Source: Nosema muscidifuracis
Lineage: Eukaryota > Microsporidia > Nosematidae
Assembly (NCBI GenBank): GCA_028335825.1
Contig: JAIOKI010000026.1
Location: 62,001 to 126,000, forward strand
Direction: 5' to 3'
DNA length: 64,000 nucleotides
This document shows positions 10,539 through 22,766 of the stretch, piece after piece. The position numbers were made by a program, and so were the translations under genes. Positions within the stretch are counted from its first letter, which is position 1, and each line of letters begins with the position of its first letter. The notes beneath the pieces are model-generated. The model saw only the letters and a list, made by a program, of their open reading frames with translations. It did not search any database and was not told where the DNA came from.

Positions 10539-11774
10539 ATGAATTGGTTATTTTTGATCTCAATCGATCAATTTTTATGTATTCCTAATGATAAGAAGAG
10601 TCAAATATCATATTATGAAAAATCATTTTATAATATATTTTCTTTGTTTGATATATTTGATTTTTTTTATGATGATGACTCTTATTATGATTCAAATGAA
10701 TGTTCTGATAGTGAGAGTGTTGAAAATGAAATTACTACTGTTGAAGAAGAAAATGAAACTACAACCAAATTATACGAGTTGAACTCTACATCATCTATTA
10801 CAACTACTGAAATGCCTGAAATACTATCAATTGATAATGAACTTGAAGTATCAGAAGAAAATCTATCAAATAATACTGATATTTTGTTCGATAAATTAAA
10901 AGATCAACAAAAAATCTCTGAGAATCTCAAGCATGATATTAGCAGTCGAGCTAAAAAATTACAGCAATTAATACATAGCAACCCCAGATTAAGAAATAAA
11001 AAAAGCTTAAATGAATTAACTATTCAAGAATTAAAAGATAAAATTGAAACAAAAATTAAAGAAATAACTAATCAAGAAAAATTCGAAGAAATTGTTAAAG
11101 ATGACATCATAACAAAATCGAACCCTGTTTTATATGAAATAGGAGAACCTAATTTGAAGACTTCAAAAGAAAATCCAGATGCCGAATGGATTAATTCTAG
11201 AAATCAAGAAATTTGGAAATTGGTTCATGAAAATGAAAAAAAATCGCTTCCATTAACAAGTTTAAACGAAACAAATGATTTGGAATTGGAGAAATCAGAA
11301 AATAATACTGAAGTTGAATGGATTGATTTTAAAGAAAATGAGATTCCATCTTTTTATAACTATTCTGAATTTGAAAATGATACTTCTCCAATGTATTTCC
11401 CTAATATTACCCAAAACTCTACTACTGATAAAGCTATAACTTCATCTGATCAAAGTTCTTATTTTGATAGTGTGGGTCTAATAGGAGTTTATACTTTAGG
11501 TTTTATGGTTTTGTTCGGTGGATTTTTTTACGCTATGAAGTGTGCTTGCCGAAAGTTTCAAAATAACCAGGAATATACCATAAATAAATCAGAAGAAGCT
11601 CCTAGTGAAATAATTACACCTAAAAAAATTAATTCATCTTGTAATTCTGATGGTTATACTTCTGTGGAGTTAAATTCTCCTTCAGCTAAACCTTCTAATA
11701 ATGCTAATATATCAATGAATAAAGGAGTAACTTCTATTAAGATTGGTGGGCCTAGTACTAGCAAGACTCAATAA
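10539..11774 (+). CDS. Putative secreted type I membrane protein (trio member 3)
   Basis: A 411-residue protein with a hydrophobic N-terminus (MNWLFLISIDQFLCI) and a long acidic ectodomain with many N-x-S/T sites and a helical, probably coiled-coil section (about 120-190). Two D/E-x-E-W repeats lie at about 216-225 (DAEWINSRNQ) and 258-265 (VEWIDFKE). A single membrane helix (about 313-334) is followed by a Ser/Pro/Lys-rich cytoplasmic tail. CCC lies two bases before the ATG. Architecture and the repeated acidic-Trp motif link it to the two upstream genes. The function is not recognisable; a surface or secretory receptor-like role is inference. Confidence 0.72.
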   Translation: MNWLFLISIDQFLCIPNDKKSQISYYEKSFYNIFSLFDIFDFFYDDDSYYDSNECSDSESVENEITTVEEENETTTKLYELNSTSSITTTEMPEILSIDNELEVSEENLSNNTDILFDKLKDQQKISENLKHDISSRAKKLQQLIHSNPRLRNKKSLNELTIQELKDKIETKIKEITNQEKFEEIVKDDIITKSNPVLYEIGEPNLKTSKENPDAEWINSRNQEIWKLVHENEKKSLPLTSLNETNDLELEKSENNTEVEWIDFKENEIPSFYNYSEFENDTSPMYFPNITQNSTTDKAITSSDQSSYFDSVGLIGVYTLGFMVLFGGFFYAMKCACRKFQNNQEYTINKSEEAPSEIITPKKINSSCNSDGYTSVELNSPSAKPSNNANISMNKGVTSIKIGGPSTSKTQ

Positions 11775-13485
11775 AAATTAATTTATTATTTTATATTAAT
11801 AACTTTGAATTGTTTAAACATTATAAATAGATTCAATAAAAATGATATCTTTAATTGTTTTGAATTAAAAATTTATTAATTTTTTTACTAAAGTTCTATA
11901 CATCTTGTCTTAATTTCTCAAGGTTATTAATCAAATCTTTGGCTAAATTATCTTTATTATTTAAATAACTGAATTAAAGTATGAGAATTTAAAGTAACTA
12001 TAGATATATAATATTGTATACAAATTTTATAATATAAACTAGCAGATATAATTTTTTGATAAATATTTAATTAATGATTAATAAATCCACATATATAGAT
12101 TTATATGAAAAAATTTCTCGGAAGAAAACTCTTGTAAGTATTTCGGTGGAATACAGACAAAAAGATGAACTATCAGTCCAAGAAACTCAATCTATAAATG
12201 ATAAGGCTCAGTAGGCAAGAAATATTCAATCATTGATATACAAATAAAAAATTACTATAAACAGTTTAATATTTCCCAATTAAAAATTTTAAAATAAGTA
12301 AATATGAAAAAAGATATTTTGAACATCATAAGTGAAAGTTTGTTTAAAAAATAAATCAAATAAAAATTTATAAGTAGTAGATTAAATTATAAAAATCATT
12401 AATCATCAACTTTTTAGCAAAATAATCTTCAATTCGTAATGATTTAAAACTATGAAATTTCGTATAATTTTATCAAAAAAACTTAATATTTAATATATGA
12501 ATACAAATATTTTTTTGGTCTATTAAATTAATATATTTAGGAGAACTCTAATAAAGATAAAATCTTGAAGATTGCTTTTGATTAGCTGTATTAAAAGCTT
12601 TATATATAAATAATTACTGAAAGTAAAATCAAATTCTTAAAATGGTCTAGATAGAAAAAATAAGATCTCTTAGCGAAATATAAAAATTTAAGGCAAAAAA
12701 TATTCCTTAAGTAATGATTTAAGATAATATAGTAACAAAATACCAAAGATTAAACATAGATAACTGTAAAAAATAAAACAACTGAGGCATACATGCAATA
12801 AAAAGTTAAAAATATAACTCCTAAAAGATTAAACATTGGCTATTTAAGATACACGAGTAAGAAAGTAAATGTTGTATTACCACCTAAAAACTGTTAAAAT
12901 ATTCAAATTTAAAATATAAGAAATTAGTAAAGAACCTAAGCTTAAAAAACTTAAGTTAATTATTATTTTAAAATATTAAATCAAAGATTCAAAATTATAT
13001 TGTCATAGTTAACATATTAATTATTATTTTCAATATATATGATTTAAAGAAAAAAACTATTAATCTTTGTTACAGATAAATATTTTAAATAAATATAGAT
13101 AGTTTAACATATACATAAAAAAAAATAATAATCTTATTTGATATGAAAAAAAACTAACAATCTTATTTAATATGAAAAATAAATATTAACAGTTTAACAT
13201 ATTCTTCTAGATGTATACAAAATCATTTTTTATAATTTCAATTTTTAATTATACGAATATAAATAATCCTACTCATTCTAGTATTATTTCTTTAAGTTTT
13301 AAACCGTCATTTTTATCATATTAACATGAGTCATATAAATATCTAAGTCATTGATATTTATCACTTATAAAGAAACATAATAACTTATTTGAATTTATTA
13401 AAATTATACTTTTTTTAATGTGTTTAAACTTTTTCAAACATTAGTTAAATTAAAAAAAATATATTTTATAATTATTTTTTATTCA
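11775..13485. other. Long spacer with one gene-like patch
   Basis: Mostly simple AT-rich DNA. Around 12115-12230 the composition becomes richer and reads as a short plus-strand open stretch (about 30 codons) with no recognisable family; it may be the tail of a lost gene. No RNA gene was seen. The rest holds nothing I can support. Confidence 0.4.
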
Positions 13486-13489
13486 CCCC
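13486..13489 (+). promoter_or_regulatory. CCCC start signal of the split LRR gene
   Basis: CCCC three bases before the ATG at 13493. Its preservation suggests that the gene was, or still is, expressed. Confidence 0.6.
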
Positions 13490-13492
13490 AAA

Positions 13493-15013
13493 ATGCAAAT
13501 ATTATTTTTCGTTATTTTTATATGGTCTACCAAAGAAAAAAATGAGAAGAATACAACTTGTATAAATCAACAAGATTTAACTACAGAAACTGATAATTCT
13601 ATGTACAATATTTCTAAGATAAAATACCCGATTATCGATAAAAATTCATTTGAAAAATCTATTAACTTGGAAAATATAAGTCCAGAATCCTTCACTTACT
13701 TGAATATTCTTACTAATAAAAAAATCGATAATATTAATGAAAATGTCTTACTTGATATTTTGTATTTAACTAAAAATTTATCATTAGATGAAATTAAAAG
13801 AAATGTTTTGAATGTTATTTATAAAAATCTATCTATAAGTATTCTCGAAAATTTTATTTACAATAAAGTCAAATTAACTGACGAAATTTTATATAAGATG
13901 ATTCCTATGCAAAAAGAAGTTGAGAAATTATTAATATAATCTATAAGAAAAATCGATTTAAAATATTTTATATCTTACGAGAAAGATGCAATTATTTTAT
14001 CATATGATAAGAATCTAGAATGGGAATCTATAAAAAGATTAGAAATACTTAATCTTCAAGAAGATTCTAAAAAGGATTATAAAATAATGATGATTACTTT
14101 TTGGTATGCTAACGTTCTAAAATTAGGAAATATTATAAAAATTACTGGAAAATATTCAAAAGAAATAGTCTTAGTAAATTCGTTAAACGATGAATGTTTA
14201 ATTTCTAGAAATGAAGAAGATCTTATTGAACTTTTGAAAAAAACGAAAATTGATACAGTAAATATAAATGGTAAAGAATTGTCTAAGAGAGAATATGATA
14301 TTATTTCTATATTTAAAAATAATATTGAAACTTTGAATATTATTAATTCAAAACTTACTAAAAATGATTTTGAATTTTTAATTAAGCTAAATAATATCAA
14401 ATATTTATTCATATCTAATAATATAATTGATTCTATTGATTTGTATCAATTAATGATATCTTCTTCTTATAAATCAATTGATTTTAAAAACTGTCATATG
14501 AAATATATTGATATAAATAATCTTTTAGATGCTAAATACATAAAAGATAGTCATTTTATTCCCGAATTTAGAGCAAAAAGTTGTACATTTGATGAAAATT
14601 TTTTTGAGACATTTAAAATACTTTATGAATTTGGAAGACTCAATTTTATGAATAATGATCTAAGTAAAAATAAGATAAGTCCATTATTTAATTTAGATAA
14701 TCTTATACACTTGAATATAAGAAATTGTAATTTATCTGTAAATCAGTTAGATTGCATAATGAATCTTCCTAAATTACAGATGCTAGATATATCAGATAAC
14801 AAATTAACTGCCGAAATAGTATCAAAAATTCAGAATATTGAATCATTAAATACAATTTATATGGAAGGATGTGATATAAAATCTGAAACAGTTGAAGGAT
14901 TTGGAAAAATGCCTAATTTAAGAACACTTTACATAAATCGAAATCCATTGATTAAAGAGGAAGATATTCAGAGAGTTAAATCAAATAATATTGATCTTAA
15001 GATTTATCATTAA
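13493..15013 (+). pseudogene. Leucine-rich-repeat protein gene split by one in-frame TAA
   Basis: Two open stretches, 13493-13939 and about 14087-15013, lie in the same frame. The frame between them is also open, so one TAA (13937-13939) is the only interruption of a 507-codon frame. The N-terminus is hydrophobic (MQILFFVIFIWST), like the secreted genes further on. The first part is helical with no clear family. The second part carries leucine-rich repeats such as LIHLNIRNCNLSVNQL and LQMLDISDNKLTAEIV (about 400-480), a protein-binding solenoid. LRR proteins are common expanded families in Microsporidia. It could be a young pseudogene, a gene translated with readthrough, or an assembly error. 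A second TAA-split gene lies at 47435-48532. Confidence 0.7.
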
Positions 15014-17094
15014 AGATAGTTATAGTTTAATTTGTCTAATTATTTTATTTACTACTTCTTCTACAAATATTTTAAAAATAACCATTAGTATTAAATTAAA
15101 TAGCAATACAAGATGACTCATTCTATAATAATGGGGAATAAACTATACAAATATATTCAAGATTTTTAAAATGCGACTTTATTAGTATAAAAAATTTTAA
15201 AAAACGCGACATAACAAAAATAACATTTTTTTTAATTTATAAATATAACTGTTTTCAACATCAATACTTTTTTCTTAATATAAAATTTTTTAAAAAAAGC
15301 GACATAACAACAATAACATTTTCTTAATACTGTACAAAAAATCTATCTAACATATTTAATTATAATTTTTTTTAGAACTACTATACATGAATCAGAAAGA
15401 AATAATGGTTTTTGAAGCGTACTATTAATACATTGTAATATCAGCGAATTTTAATCAATTTATACATTTTTATAGAGATATTTGATAGAATTTGGTATTT
15501 TCTAATGATATAAAGTATTATTAGATTACTTATTCTTCTATTAAAATCTTCATAAATTTTATTATGTTTTTTAAAGTATAATGATCATTAGAAGATTTAC
15601 TAAAGATAATAAAACTTGTATTTTTAGTATTTATTTCAGGTATCATACAAGCAAGTTTGTAAAAAATAACTTTTTATTAACTTAAATTTAATCTCTCTTT
15701 TTACATATTAAGATCAGATATTCTGATTTTCATGTATACAATCTATATCACCTTGAGTAAATCTTTTAGTTTTTTTAATTATACCATCATATTTATTTGT
15801 CATAAAAATCGTGTAAGATGACGAAATCCAGTTATTTTTCTAATTTAATACCTTTTGTTAGTATTTTATTTTGAGTTAATGTACTGATATCAATATTTCT
15901 AAATATGTAATATCTTAGACTAAGAGAATATCTTTTATATCTAATTAAATGGTTGTATTAATAAAATTAAGAAAAAAGAGTAACTAAATCTTCATAAGGT
16001 TTAACAAAAAAAAATAATTTTAATATGAGTATATCTTGTTATTAATATTAATGATTTCTTTAAGAATTTAAATATTCTTATATATTACGTTTTTCTCATT
16101 CTAAATAATTCAATAAATTAAATGTCAGAAAAACTCTTGAAAAAATGAAGTTGGCATTTAAAAAATTTATTTAATTTTAGTAGATAAATTTTCTATTACA
16201 AGAATATTTAAAGTTATGCTAGTATAATACACAAATTATTAGATAAGATTTTTTAAGAGAAAAAGATTTCTTTTGATAATAATCAATTTTTTGTTTAATT
16301 TTGAATTTTAATTAAATCTCTTAGAAATTCCTCGAATTTGCAAATATATAAGATTTTTTATTGAAAAATCTTTTGATTATCAATATAAAGAAAACATATA
16401 ATTTATACAATATTAGATAATTAATTATTAATGTGTATAAATATAAGATAAAATAAGTTTTTAATATATTTAGAATTAATAATTTTTGAAGAAAAAGAAA
16501 AATAAAGTAATTTCAAATATAACTGTAAATTAAGGAAACTGTCTTTTTTCTTTACTGTTTTTTTTTACTCGATCTATTTCAAAATAAAAGATATGTATTT
16601 TGCATCAAGAAAACTTTTTTGAGATTTATAAATAAAACTGTTTAATTACTAAAATATAATAAATAAACAATATATTTCTATAACTATATTTTTTATTATT
16701 TTATCTTTTAATGTTGATGACTTTTAAGAGAATTATTTTTGATAGTTAGTACAAACATTTTTACTTGACACATCTTTAAGTTCAGAATCTAATTTATTTC
16801 TAATTAAATTCAATTATATTAAAATAATTAACAATATTTGATTACAAGACTTAAAAAATTCTGATTGTTTTATCTAATTAATTTCAATTATATTAAAATA
16901 ATTGACAATATTTGATTACAAGACTTAATAATAAGTAGTTCCACAGTAATACATTTCAATTAAAAAAATAAATTGTTATTTTAATGTAATATTTTGTATA
17001 GATTGCAAAGCTAAAACTTTAAACTGACAAAAATGATGAATTCAAACAAAAACTATCTTTTAAATAAAATAAATTTATTAACGAAATAAATTTC
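15014..17094. other. 2-kb AT-rich spacer
   Basis: No gene is supported. A 74-base direct repeat sits near the end (about 16805-16930), and two nearly identical AAAAA-GCGACATAACAA phrases lie near 15200 and 15300. This spacer separates plus-strand genes from the minus-strand secreted cluster, so two 3' ends converge here. Confidence 0.55.
16805..16932. repeat. 74-bp direct repeat, two copies
   Basis: A block of about 50 bases containing CAATTATATTAAAATAATT and ATTTGATTACAAGACTTA occurs at 16811 and again at 16885 with one or two differences. It is non-coding. Confidence 0.75.
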
Positions 17095-17763
17095 TTAAGA
17101 AATACAACACCCAACCTCAGTAGCATCTTGACTCGTTGGATCCATCATATCTTCATAAGGGTAATCTGAAGGAAGTTTACATATTTTTATTGCAAGAAGA
17201 ATCGATAGCTTAGACATTCTGTCATAATTGGACTTAATAATATTATTAAAGTTATCAAAAGAAAAATTCTCTGGATCAACTGAAGGATAAAATTTCAAAA
17301 TATTTTCGTATTCTCCGCCTCCTATTTCAGACTTCAAAAATCTAGCTCGATTTAATTCTTCAGGATTAGGATAATATAATGAATTAGAAGGTTCAAAACG
17401 GTTTGTAACTAAAGATTCAATAGTCTCTTGCAATTTCTGTGTTTTTTTAATCTTGTTCAGAATATATTTTCCATCATATTCATTAAATCTTTTTTTAAGT
17501 TCTTCATCAATATTTGGTAAATTATTTAGAGTAGATTTCGTAATTTCATTAAGATTTTCAGTATCACAAACTTCCTTATTTATGATTGGAACAAATTTAC
17601 CGTTTAAAACATAGATACCTTTTTTAATAATCTCATTTGGATCTAAAGTTTCTATTTCTATATCTTTTTCACGAATAGAAAATATAAGACCAGCTGAAAA
17701 ATAAGATAAATCTTTCATTATTGTAGCTTTAATAAATAGCTGAAAGAGCAATATCAAGATCAT
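17095..17763 (-). CDS. Small secreted protein, family A (member 1)
   Basis: A 222-residue protein with a hydrophobic leader MILILLFQLFIKAT, then a soluble, mostly helical body without recognised domain. It is paralogous to the gene at 22128: both share a YF/YYAxGxF start, a DPN/TQD-x-IIEKG block, a PIP/VPII-like stretch and a C-terminal block ending in an ICKLPSDYPY or KCKIPSYYPY motif. Identity is low, so the duplication is old or the genes evolve fast. CCCC touches the ATG (17764-17767). This member ends CCIS, so a C-terminal lipid anchor is conceivable. Predicted to be exported towards the host; the function is unknown. Confidence 0.75.
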   Translation of the reverse strand: MILILLFQLFIKATIMKDLSYFSAGLIFSIREKDIEIETLDPNEIIKKGIYVLNGKFVPIINKEVCDTENLNEITKSTLNNLPNIDEELKKRFNEYDGKYILNKIKKTQKLQETIESLVTNRFEPSNSLYYPNPEELNRARFLKSEIGGGEYENILKFYPSVDPENFSFDNFNNIIKSNYDRMSKLSILLAIKICKLPSDYPYEDMMDPTSQDATEVGCCIS

Positions 17764-17767
17764 GGGG
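17764..17767 (-). promoter_or_regulatory. CCCC start signal
   Basis: CCCC directly abuts the ATG of the first gene of the secreted cluster. The same signal precedes all twelve genes of the cluster at distances of 0 to about 12 bases. Confidence 0.7.
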
Positions 17768-19314
17768 TAAAATTTTAAGTTTATTTTTATAGTTAATCAA
17801 TAAAATAAATTTCAGTTAAGATGTATTTATTTCAATAAAAAAACCATTTATTTTCATTTTATTTAAAAACTTATTTACAATTAAATTAAATTTTAATTTA
17901 AACTAAAAAATTGTATACAATTATATTAAATTTTAAATTTAAAAAAAATTATTAATTGTATTATTATATTGTTTTAGATATACATTTAATAAACAAAATT
18001 GAATATTTACTTAAGAAATTTATTTAGAATTTTTAAGTCAATTAATTATTTTTAAATACAAACATTTTATTATGTTTCAATTTTTTAAAAATTAATTATA
18101 ATTAAAATTATAATTTGATTTTTTTTACATATTTAATTATTCTTGTATTTTTTATAAATTAATTGTAATTTAAATTAATAACTTGATTTTTTTTACATAT
18201 TTAATTATTTCTTTTTTAAATTTATTAAAATGAAATATAGTTAAAATTTATAGAATTAGCTAATGTCAATATAAATATTCTTTATTTCCAAATATTCACT
18301 AATTTGCAATTTAACCCTTTTTTGAAATCTTTAATTAGAATTAGCCTAGTATCTTTTTATAGAAGTTTTTTTTGATTTTAAATTATAATATTACATTAAA
18401 TTTATTTATTTTATATAAGATAATTTGAAGAAAATATATTTATTTTTTATAGTAATATGCTAGTATATCAAAAAAATTATTTGCTTATTCTATGAAATAT
18501 TTCAAAATTAATTTATCAAAGGTAAATTATTTTTTGAATAAAGATTATTATAGAAGTTACTGTTTTGAGATGACTCGTCATCTTTTAATTTTTTTTTAAA
18601 TATTTTAGCTCCCAGTTAATCTACATTAAAAAGTTTACTAAAAATAAAATAAAGTCGTTTTCAGCCAGAAAAAGAAGAATTTATATTTTTTATAAATTAA
18701 AATAATTAGTTAAAATTTGGGAATTTTACTTGATTCTTTCTAGTATTAAGTTCATCTTGATGATAGTCAAATTTAAGAGTATATAAATGAAGCCTATTTA
18801 AGATATTAAAATTAAATAAAAAAAGATAATTATTTTGGGTATCAATATGTTTTATTTTTTATTTTTATATTTAACTCAATTATTTTCTTATGAGTCATAA
18901 TATTTAATTAAGATTTAAAAGGTAATGAAATTTATTATAATTGTCAAAATAGTCTAAGATTGCTCTATCATAAGAATAAACTAAATTAGATGTAACAGAC
19001 AAGAATAAAAGTGTTGACCAGTTTTATGAAAAAATATATGTTAATCAAACAAATCATAACCTTGTAAAAATAAAAATTGTTTAATATTTTACTGATATAA
19101 TTATATAATTAATTAATTTTTGAATATTATCATTCATTGTTAAAATAAAAAATCTTCTAACGATATACATATTGAATATTAATTGATTAAATAAATATTA
19201 TTAGTGAAAGATAAGAATAAATCAGATTTTTTATTAAAAAAGAGGTCGAGAAAACTTTTATTTTTTTAAGTAAAATATTAAAAATTATAAACAATCTATT
19301 TAAATAATAGTTTT
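17768..19314. other. AT-rich spacer with small repeats
   Basis: A direct repeat of about 74 bases ends in TTGATTTTTTTTACATATTTAATTATT (copies near 18085 and 18160). A tiny plus-strand frame at 18848-18901 encodes MFYFLFLYLTQLFSYES and has GGG upstream; it resembles a bare leader but is too short to call a gene. Nothing else is supported. Confidence 0.5.
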
Positions 19315-19971
19315 TTAATCACTATCATCTGAATAAAATTCTGGATGAAACCTTCTTAAAAATTTTATGGTAAGCAGATCTGAATAACACCCTAAAATTT
19401 CAATGGAATCAAAAAAATTCTTTGAAACATCTTTAATACCTAAAAATTTCGTACCACTGTCCAAATCCATTAAATCTACTTGTACAAGTTCATTATTTTC
19501 ATATATCCATGTATAAATGCTATACTCATAAAAATGCGGAGAATAAAGAGCTCTTAAGGATCCAAATTTCCTTTTTATTTCTATTTTTATTGTAGCAATA
19601 CGATCTATATGAAATTTTATTCTATCTCTGTAATCACGTGCAGTCATTATCAAAATATTATACTTAGATTCTTCTTCATAACTATATAATTTTTCTTGGC
19701 TGTCTTTTTCAATCTTATTAATTAGTCCTCTTATAGTTAAACGTTTGAAAGCTGGTAAAATGTCTATCTTGGCTTCAATTCTTTTTCGCCAAGCTAATTT
19801 AGCTTCATAAGCCCTTATATCACTCCTAGAAGTTCTCGATGGATCAAAAAGATCATAAATTATTAGTATTTCTTTTGAAAAATTCAAGATAGCCTTATAA
19901 TGTTTTCCATCTGTACATGGTGCAAAATTTGTTGACTTTATAGCAGCATAGTAAATTAAAGATAATAGCAT
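19315..19971 (-). CDS. Small secreted protein, family B (member 1)
   Basis: A 218-residue protein with leader MLLSLIYYAAIKST. Its body is helical and charged. The C-terminal half is paralogous to 23821-25095 and 26649-27311: a helix with a hydrophobic-xRI pattern, a KFGSLRAL or EFGSLDPL block, a YxxY/F-x-W stretch, a dS-x-EIL/IEL helix and a closing YSDLLTIKFLRRF-like helix. No known domain is recognised. CCC lies two bases before the ATG. Placed among family A genes, it suggests an alternating array produced by repeated local duplication. Probably exported; the function is unknown. Confidence 0.75.
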   Translation of the reverse strand: MLLSLIYYAAIKSTNFAPCTDGKHYKAILNFSKEILIIYDLFDPSRTSRSDIRAYEAKLAWRKRIEAKIDILPAFKRLTIRGLINKIEKDSQEKLYSYEEESKYNILIMTARDYRDRIKFHIDRIATIKIEIKRKFGSLRALYSPHFYEYSIYTWIYENNELVQVDLMDLDSGTKFLGIKDVSKNFFDSIEILGCYSDLLTIKFLRRFHPEFYSDDSD

Positions 19972-22127
19972 AAGGGTAAAATTATTTTTTTGTTTATGTT
20001 TATTAAAAAATCGAACTTTCTTTTTTAAATTATTTTTTTTATAAAGTAATTAAAAATTAATTTTACTTATTTTAAGAGATTTTTCTATTTATATTGATTG
20101 AAAAAATTGAACTTCCTTTTTTTAAATTATTTTTTAACAGTTTTAATTAATTAAAATAAATTAAAAATTAATTTATGTCAAAGAAAAAAATATTAATTAT
20201 TGAGATGTGTATAAGTCATTTGAAAATCTTTAAAATAAATAAGAAACATAAATATAAGACAAAGAAAACCCACATATTTTGACTTAAAATGGTGTAATAG
20301 CAAAGTTCAAAAAGAGTTTAAAGCAGATTCTATACATATATTCAAGCAAAAGTAATTTAAATGACTCTAGGAAGCTTGTTGATGGAAAGCATAGGAGAGA
20401 TGTCTTATCTAAACAGATTAATGTTGAAATGATAAAATAGTATGGAAACTTGAGCAATCTGAAGAAAAAGAAGCTGAACTAAATTATTAAAGAATGAAAA
20501 TATACCATAAACAAATAAAAATTTGTATTGAAATAAATGTAATATCGTTTACATGAATTTATATTATTCAAAATAATTTAATGTATGATTTTAATATAAT
20601 AATTCTTTTAAATTATCTTACACGACGGTTTTAAATAAATTACTTATCCACAATTTGTATAATAGTATCTTGAAAGAATTCTACACGTTTTAAGTTAATA
20701 AAATCAAAAAAGTAATTATTCTATAATTATTGAATTTGAAGATTTCTTTAATTTCATAGTAATCATAAAAATCATTTTTGTTATCGGCATATTTTTTTAC
20801 TAAGCGTCAAAACCTACTTTATAATTTTTCATTTTTTGTTTTTTACGAAATTCTATAGACTTATTTGAGCTAAAAATTTTCAGATACAAAAAGTTTTTTA
20901 GTCTAATAAAGCAATAAACTTAGTTTAACTCAGCGTGTTAGTTTATTTAGAATCACTTTCATAATCATTTATATTACTTTTTATTTTATCTTTTTAACAT
21001 TCTAAGAATTGATCTTTAGTGGTATTAAACTTATATACTCAACATCTGAGTAAACTAATTTAAGTTCTTACCATTATAAAGACGTCTTATAATAAAGTAA
21101 ATCTTTTTGATTTGTTGAACAAAAATATCTTTGAAATATTAATATCTTGATCATGTGAGATAATTTTTATATTTTCAATATAATGAAGTTAATTTGATAG
21201 GTTTGTATTTATAAAATTTTATCATAGTTAATTTTAACTTCTCTACACATTATAAAACTTGAATTATTCCTGATTTGATAATAAAATTATACAAAAATTA
21301 CAAGATGAAAAAGAATTGTGACAACAAAATAAAATCTTATGTTAACATAGAGTGCTTAAGATTAATCTTTAATATTAACTATCTAAAGTAGCACACTAGA
21401 TTGTTACCACTTGAACAGCTTCAACAAAGCAGTAGACCAGAACATTAAGCTACTCTAGAAAGATGTCAAAATCTATTTATGAGTAAATTAAAACCAAATA
21501 ATATTCTAATATAACTGAATTAATTTGAAATTATAGTATATTTAACCTAAAAAATAATTATATCTTTAAATTTAAAATCAGTTATCGAATATCAAAATAT
21601 AATGAAATTTTATCTCTCTAATATCATTTAATAAGATTTTTTATACCAAACATGTCTAAACAGTTGTGAATGTAAAACTAATTGTAAGGATTAGAGAACA
21701 TACCTATGTTGAAATTATGATATTAACTATATTTTTTATTCTTAATATAAATCATATATTTTTGTATTTGATAATTAAAAATATAAGTTAGTGATCTTAA
21801 TTAAAAATAATATACTTTGATACTCTTTTTTTCTATAAAATAATTTTCTCTAACTTTTTAAATTTAAATATCATATTTTAGTTTTTATTATGAACTTATT
21901 ATTTATATAATGTAATAAAAAATTAGTTATGAATATCAAAAGTTAATAATAAATAAATAAATACCTTTAATAATTCAAAATATTTAAACATTATCAAAGC
22001 AACGAACATCAGCTCTAACGTAGGTTAGAACCATGGCTTTCAGATCAAAAGTTAATTTCAAGTTAAAACGTTAAAGAAATAAAAAACTAGTAAAATAAGC
22101 TGTAATATTAACAAAATAATTTTTTTA
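19972..22127. other. 2.1-kb spacer with decayed-looking patches
   Basis: An imperfect duplication of about 95 bases follows the leader of the previous gene (about 20000-20150). Two patches of richer composition, about 20330-20480 and 21340-21480, contain short open pieces on the plus strand (for example DGKHRRDVLSKQINVEMIK) that do not match anything I recognise. They may be old mobile-element or gene remains. No intact gene is visible. Confidence 0.4.
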
Positions 22128-22766
22128 TTACAATAAATTACATTTAGGATCCTTGAGAAATTCATCAGGAGGATAAGGATAATATGAAGGTATCTTACAT
22201 TTTTTAATTGCATACAAAGATATTAAACTACGTACCCTACTTTTATTGAGTTTTTTTATTTTCATCATTTCATTGTAATTATAATAGAGTTCTTTAGTTT
22301 GAACATATTTCTTAATTTCATCTTCAAACCATATTTCTTCTTTCAAATATTTTTTTTTCTTTTTAGCTAATTGACCAATATTAAAAGTTTCATAATCAGA
22401 AAATTCATACCCGTCATTAAATTTACTTTTTATAAGCTTATATAACTCGATTAAAGGCTTTATTCTGTCCAAAATTTCACATTCATTAAGTTTATCAATT
22501 CTACTTACAAAATCATTATCGTATACTTTGATTTTAGTTTCAACTTCACTCCTATACATAATCAAGAATTCTTCTTTAGTGATACCAAGCGTAATAAGTG
22601 GGATAGGAGTAGATCTGTTAGAAAGAACACCTTTCTCGATTATTTGATCTTGAGTATACGTACTTAAGTTCTCATTCTCTTTCAAAATTTCAAAGGTTCC
22701 TATTGCGTAATAAATCAAATCCTTGCGATATGTTGCCATGACTATTGAATGAAAAAAAAATATCAT
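22128..22766 (-). CDS. Small secreted protein, family A (member 2)
   Basis: A 212-residue protein with leader MIFFFHSIVMAT followed by YRKDLIYYAIGTFEIL, matching family A member 1 after its leader. The middle is a lysine-rich helical region (KKKKKYLKEE). The C-terminus carries the family block SLISLYAIKKCKIPSYYPYPP. CCC lies seven bases before the ATG. No domain is known. The shared N- and C-terminal blocks and divergent centre suggest conserved core helices with a variable surface. Predicted secreted; role unknown. Confidence 0.75.
   Translation of the reverse strand: MIFFFHSIVMATYRKDLIYYAIGTFEILKENENLSTYTQDQIIEKGVLSNRSTPIPLITLGITKEEFLIMYRSEVETKIKVYDNDFVSRIDKLNECEILDRIKPLIELYKLIKSKFNDGYEFSDYETFNIGQLAKKKKKYLKEEIWFEDEIKKYVQTKELYYNYNEMMKIKKLNKSRVRSLISLYAIKKCKIPSYYPYPPDEFLKDPKCNLL

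Noticed and set aside
10588-10782. Plus-strand frame inside the third trio gene
   Set aside because: Shifted-frame shadow of a long gene with signal and membrane helix; no start signal of its own.
14077-14412. Minus-strand open frame opposite the LRR gene
   Set aside because: It is the complement of a well-supported LRR coding region, has no CCC signal and its composition (Phe/Ile/Ser) is what the antisense of Asn/Lys-rich DNA gives.
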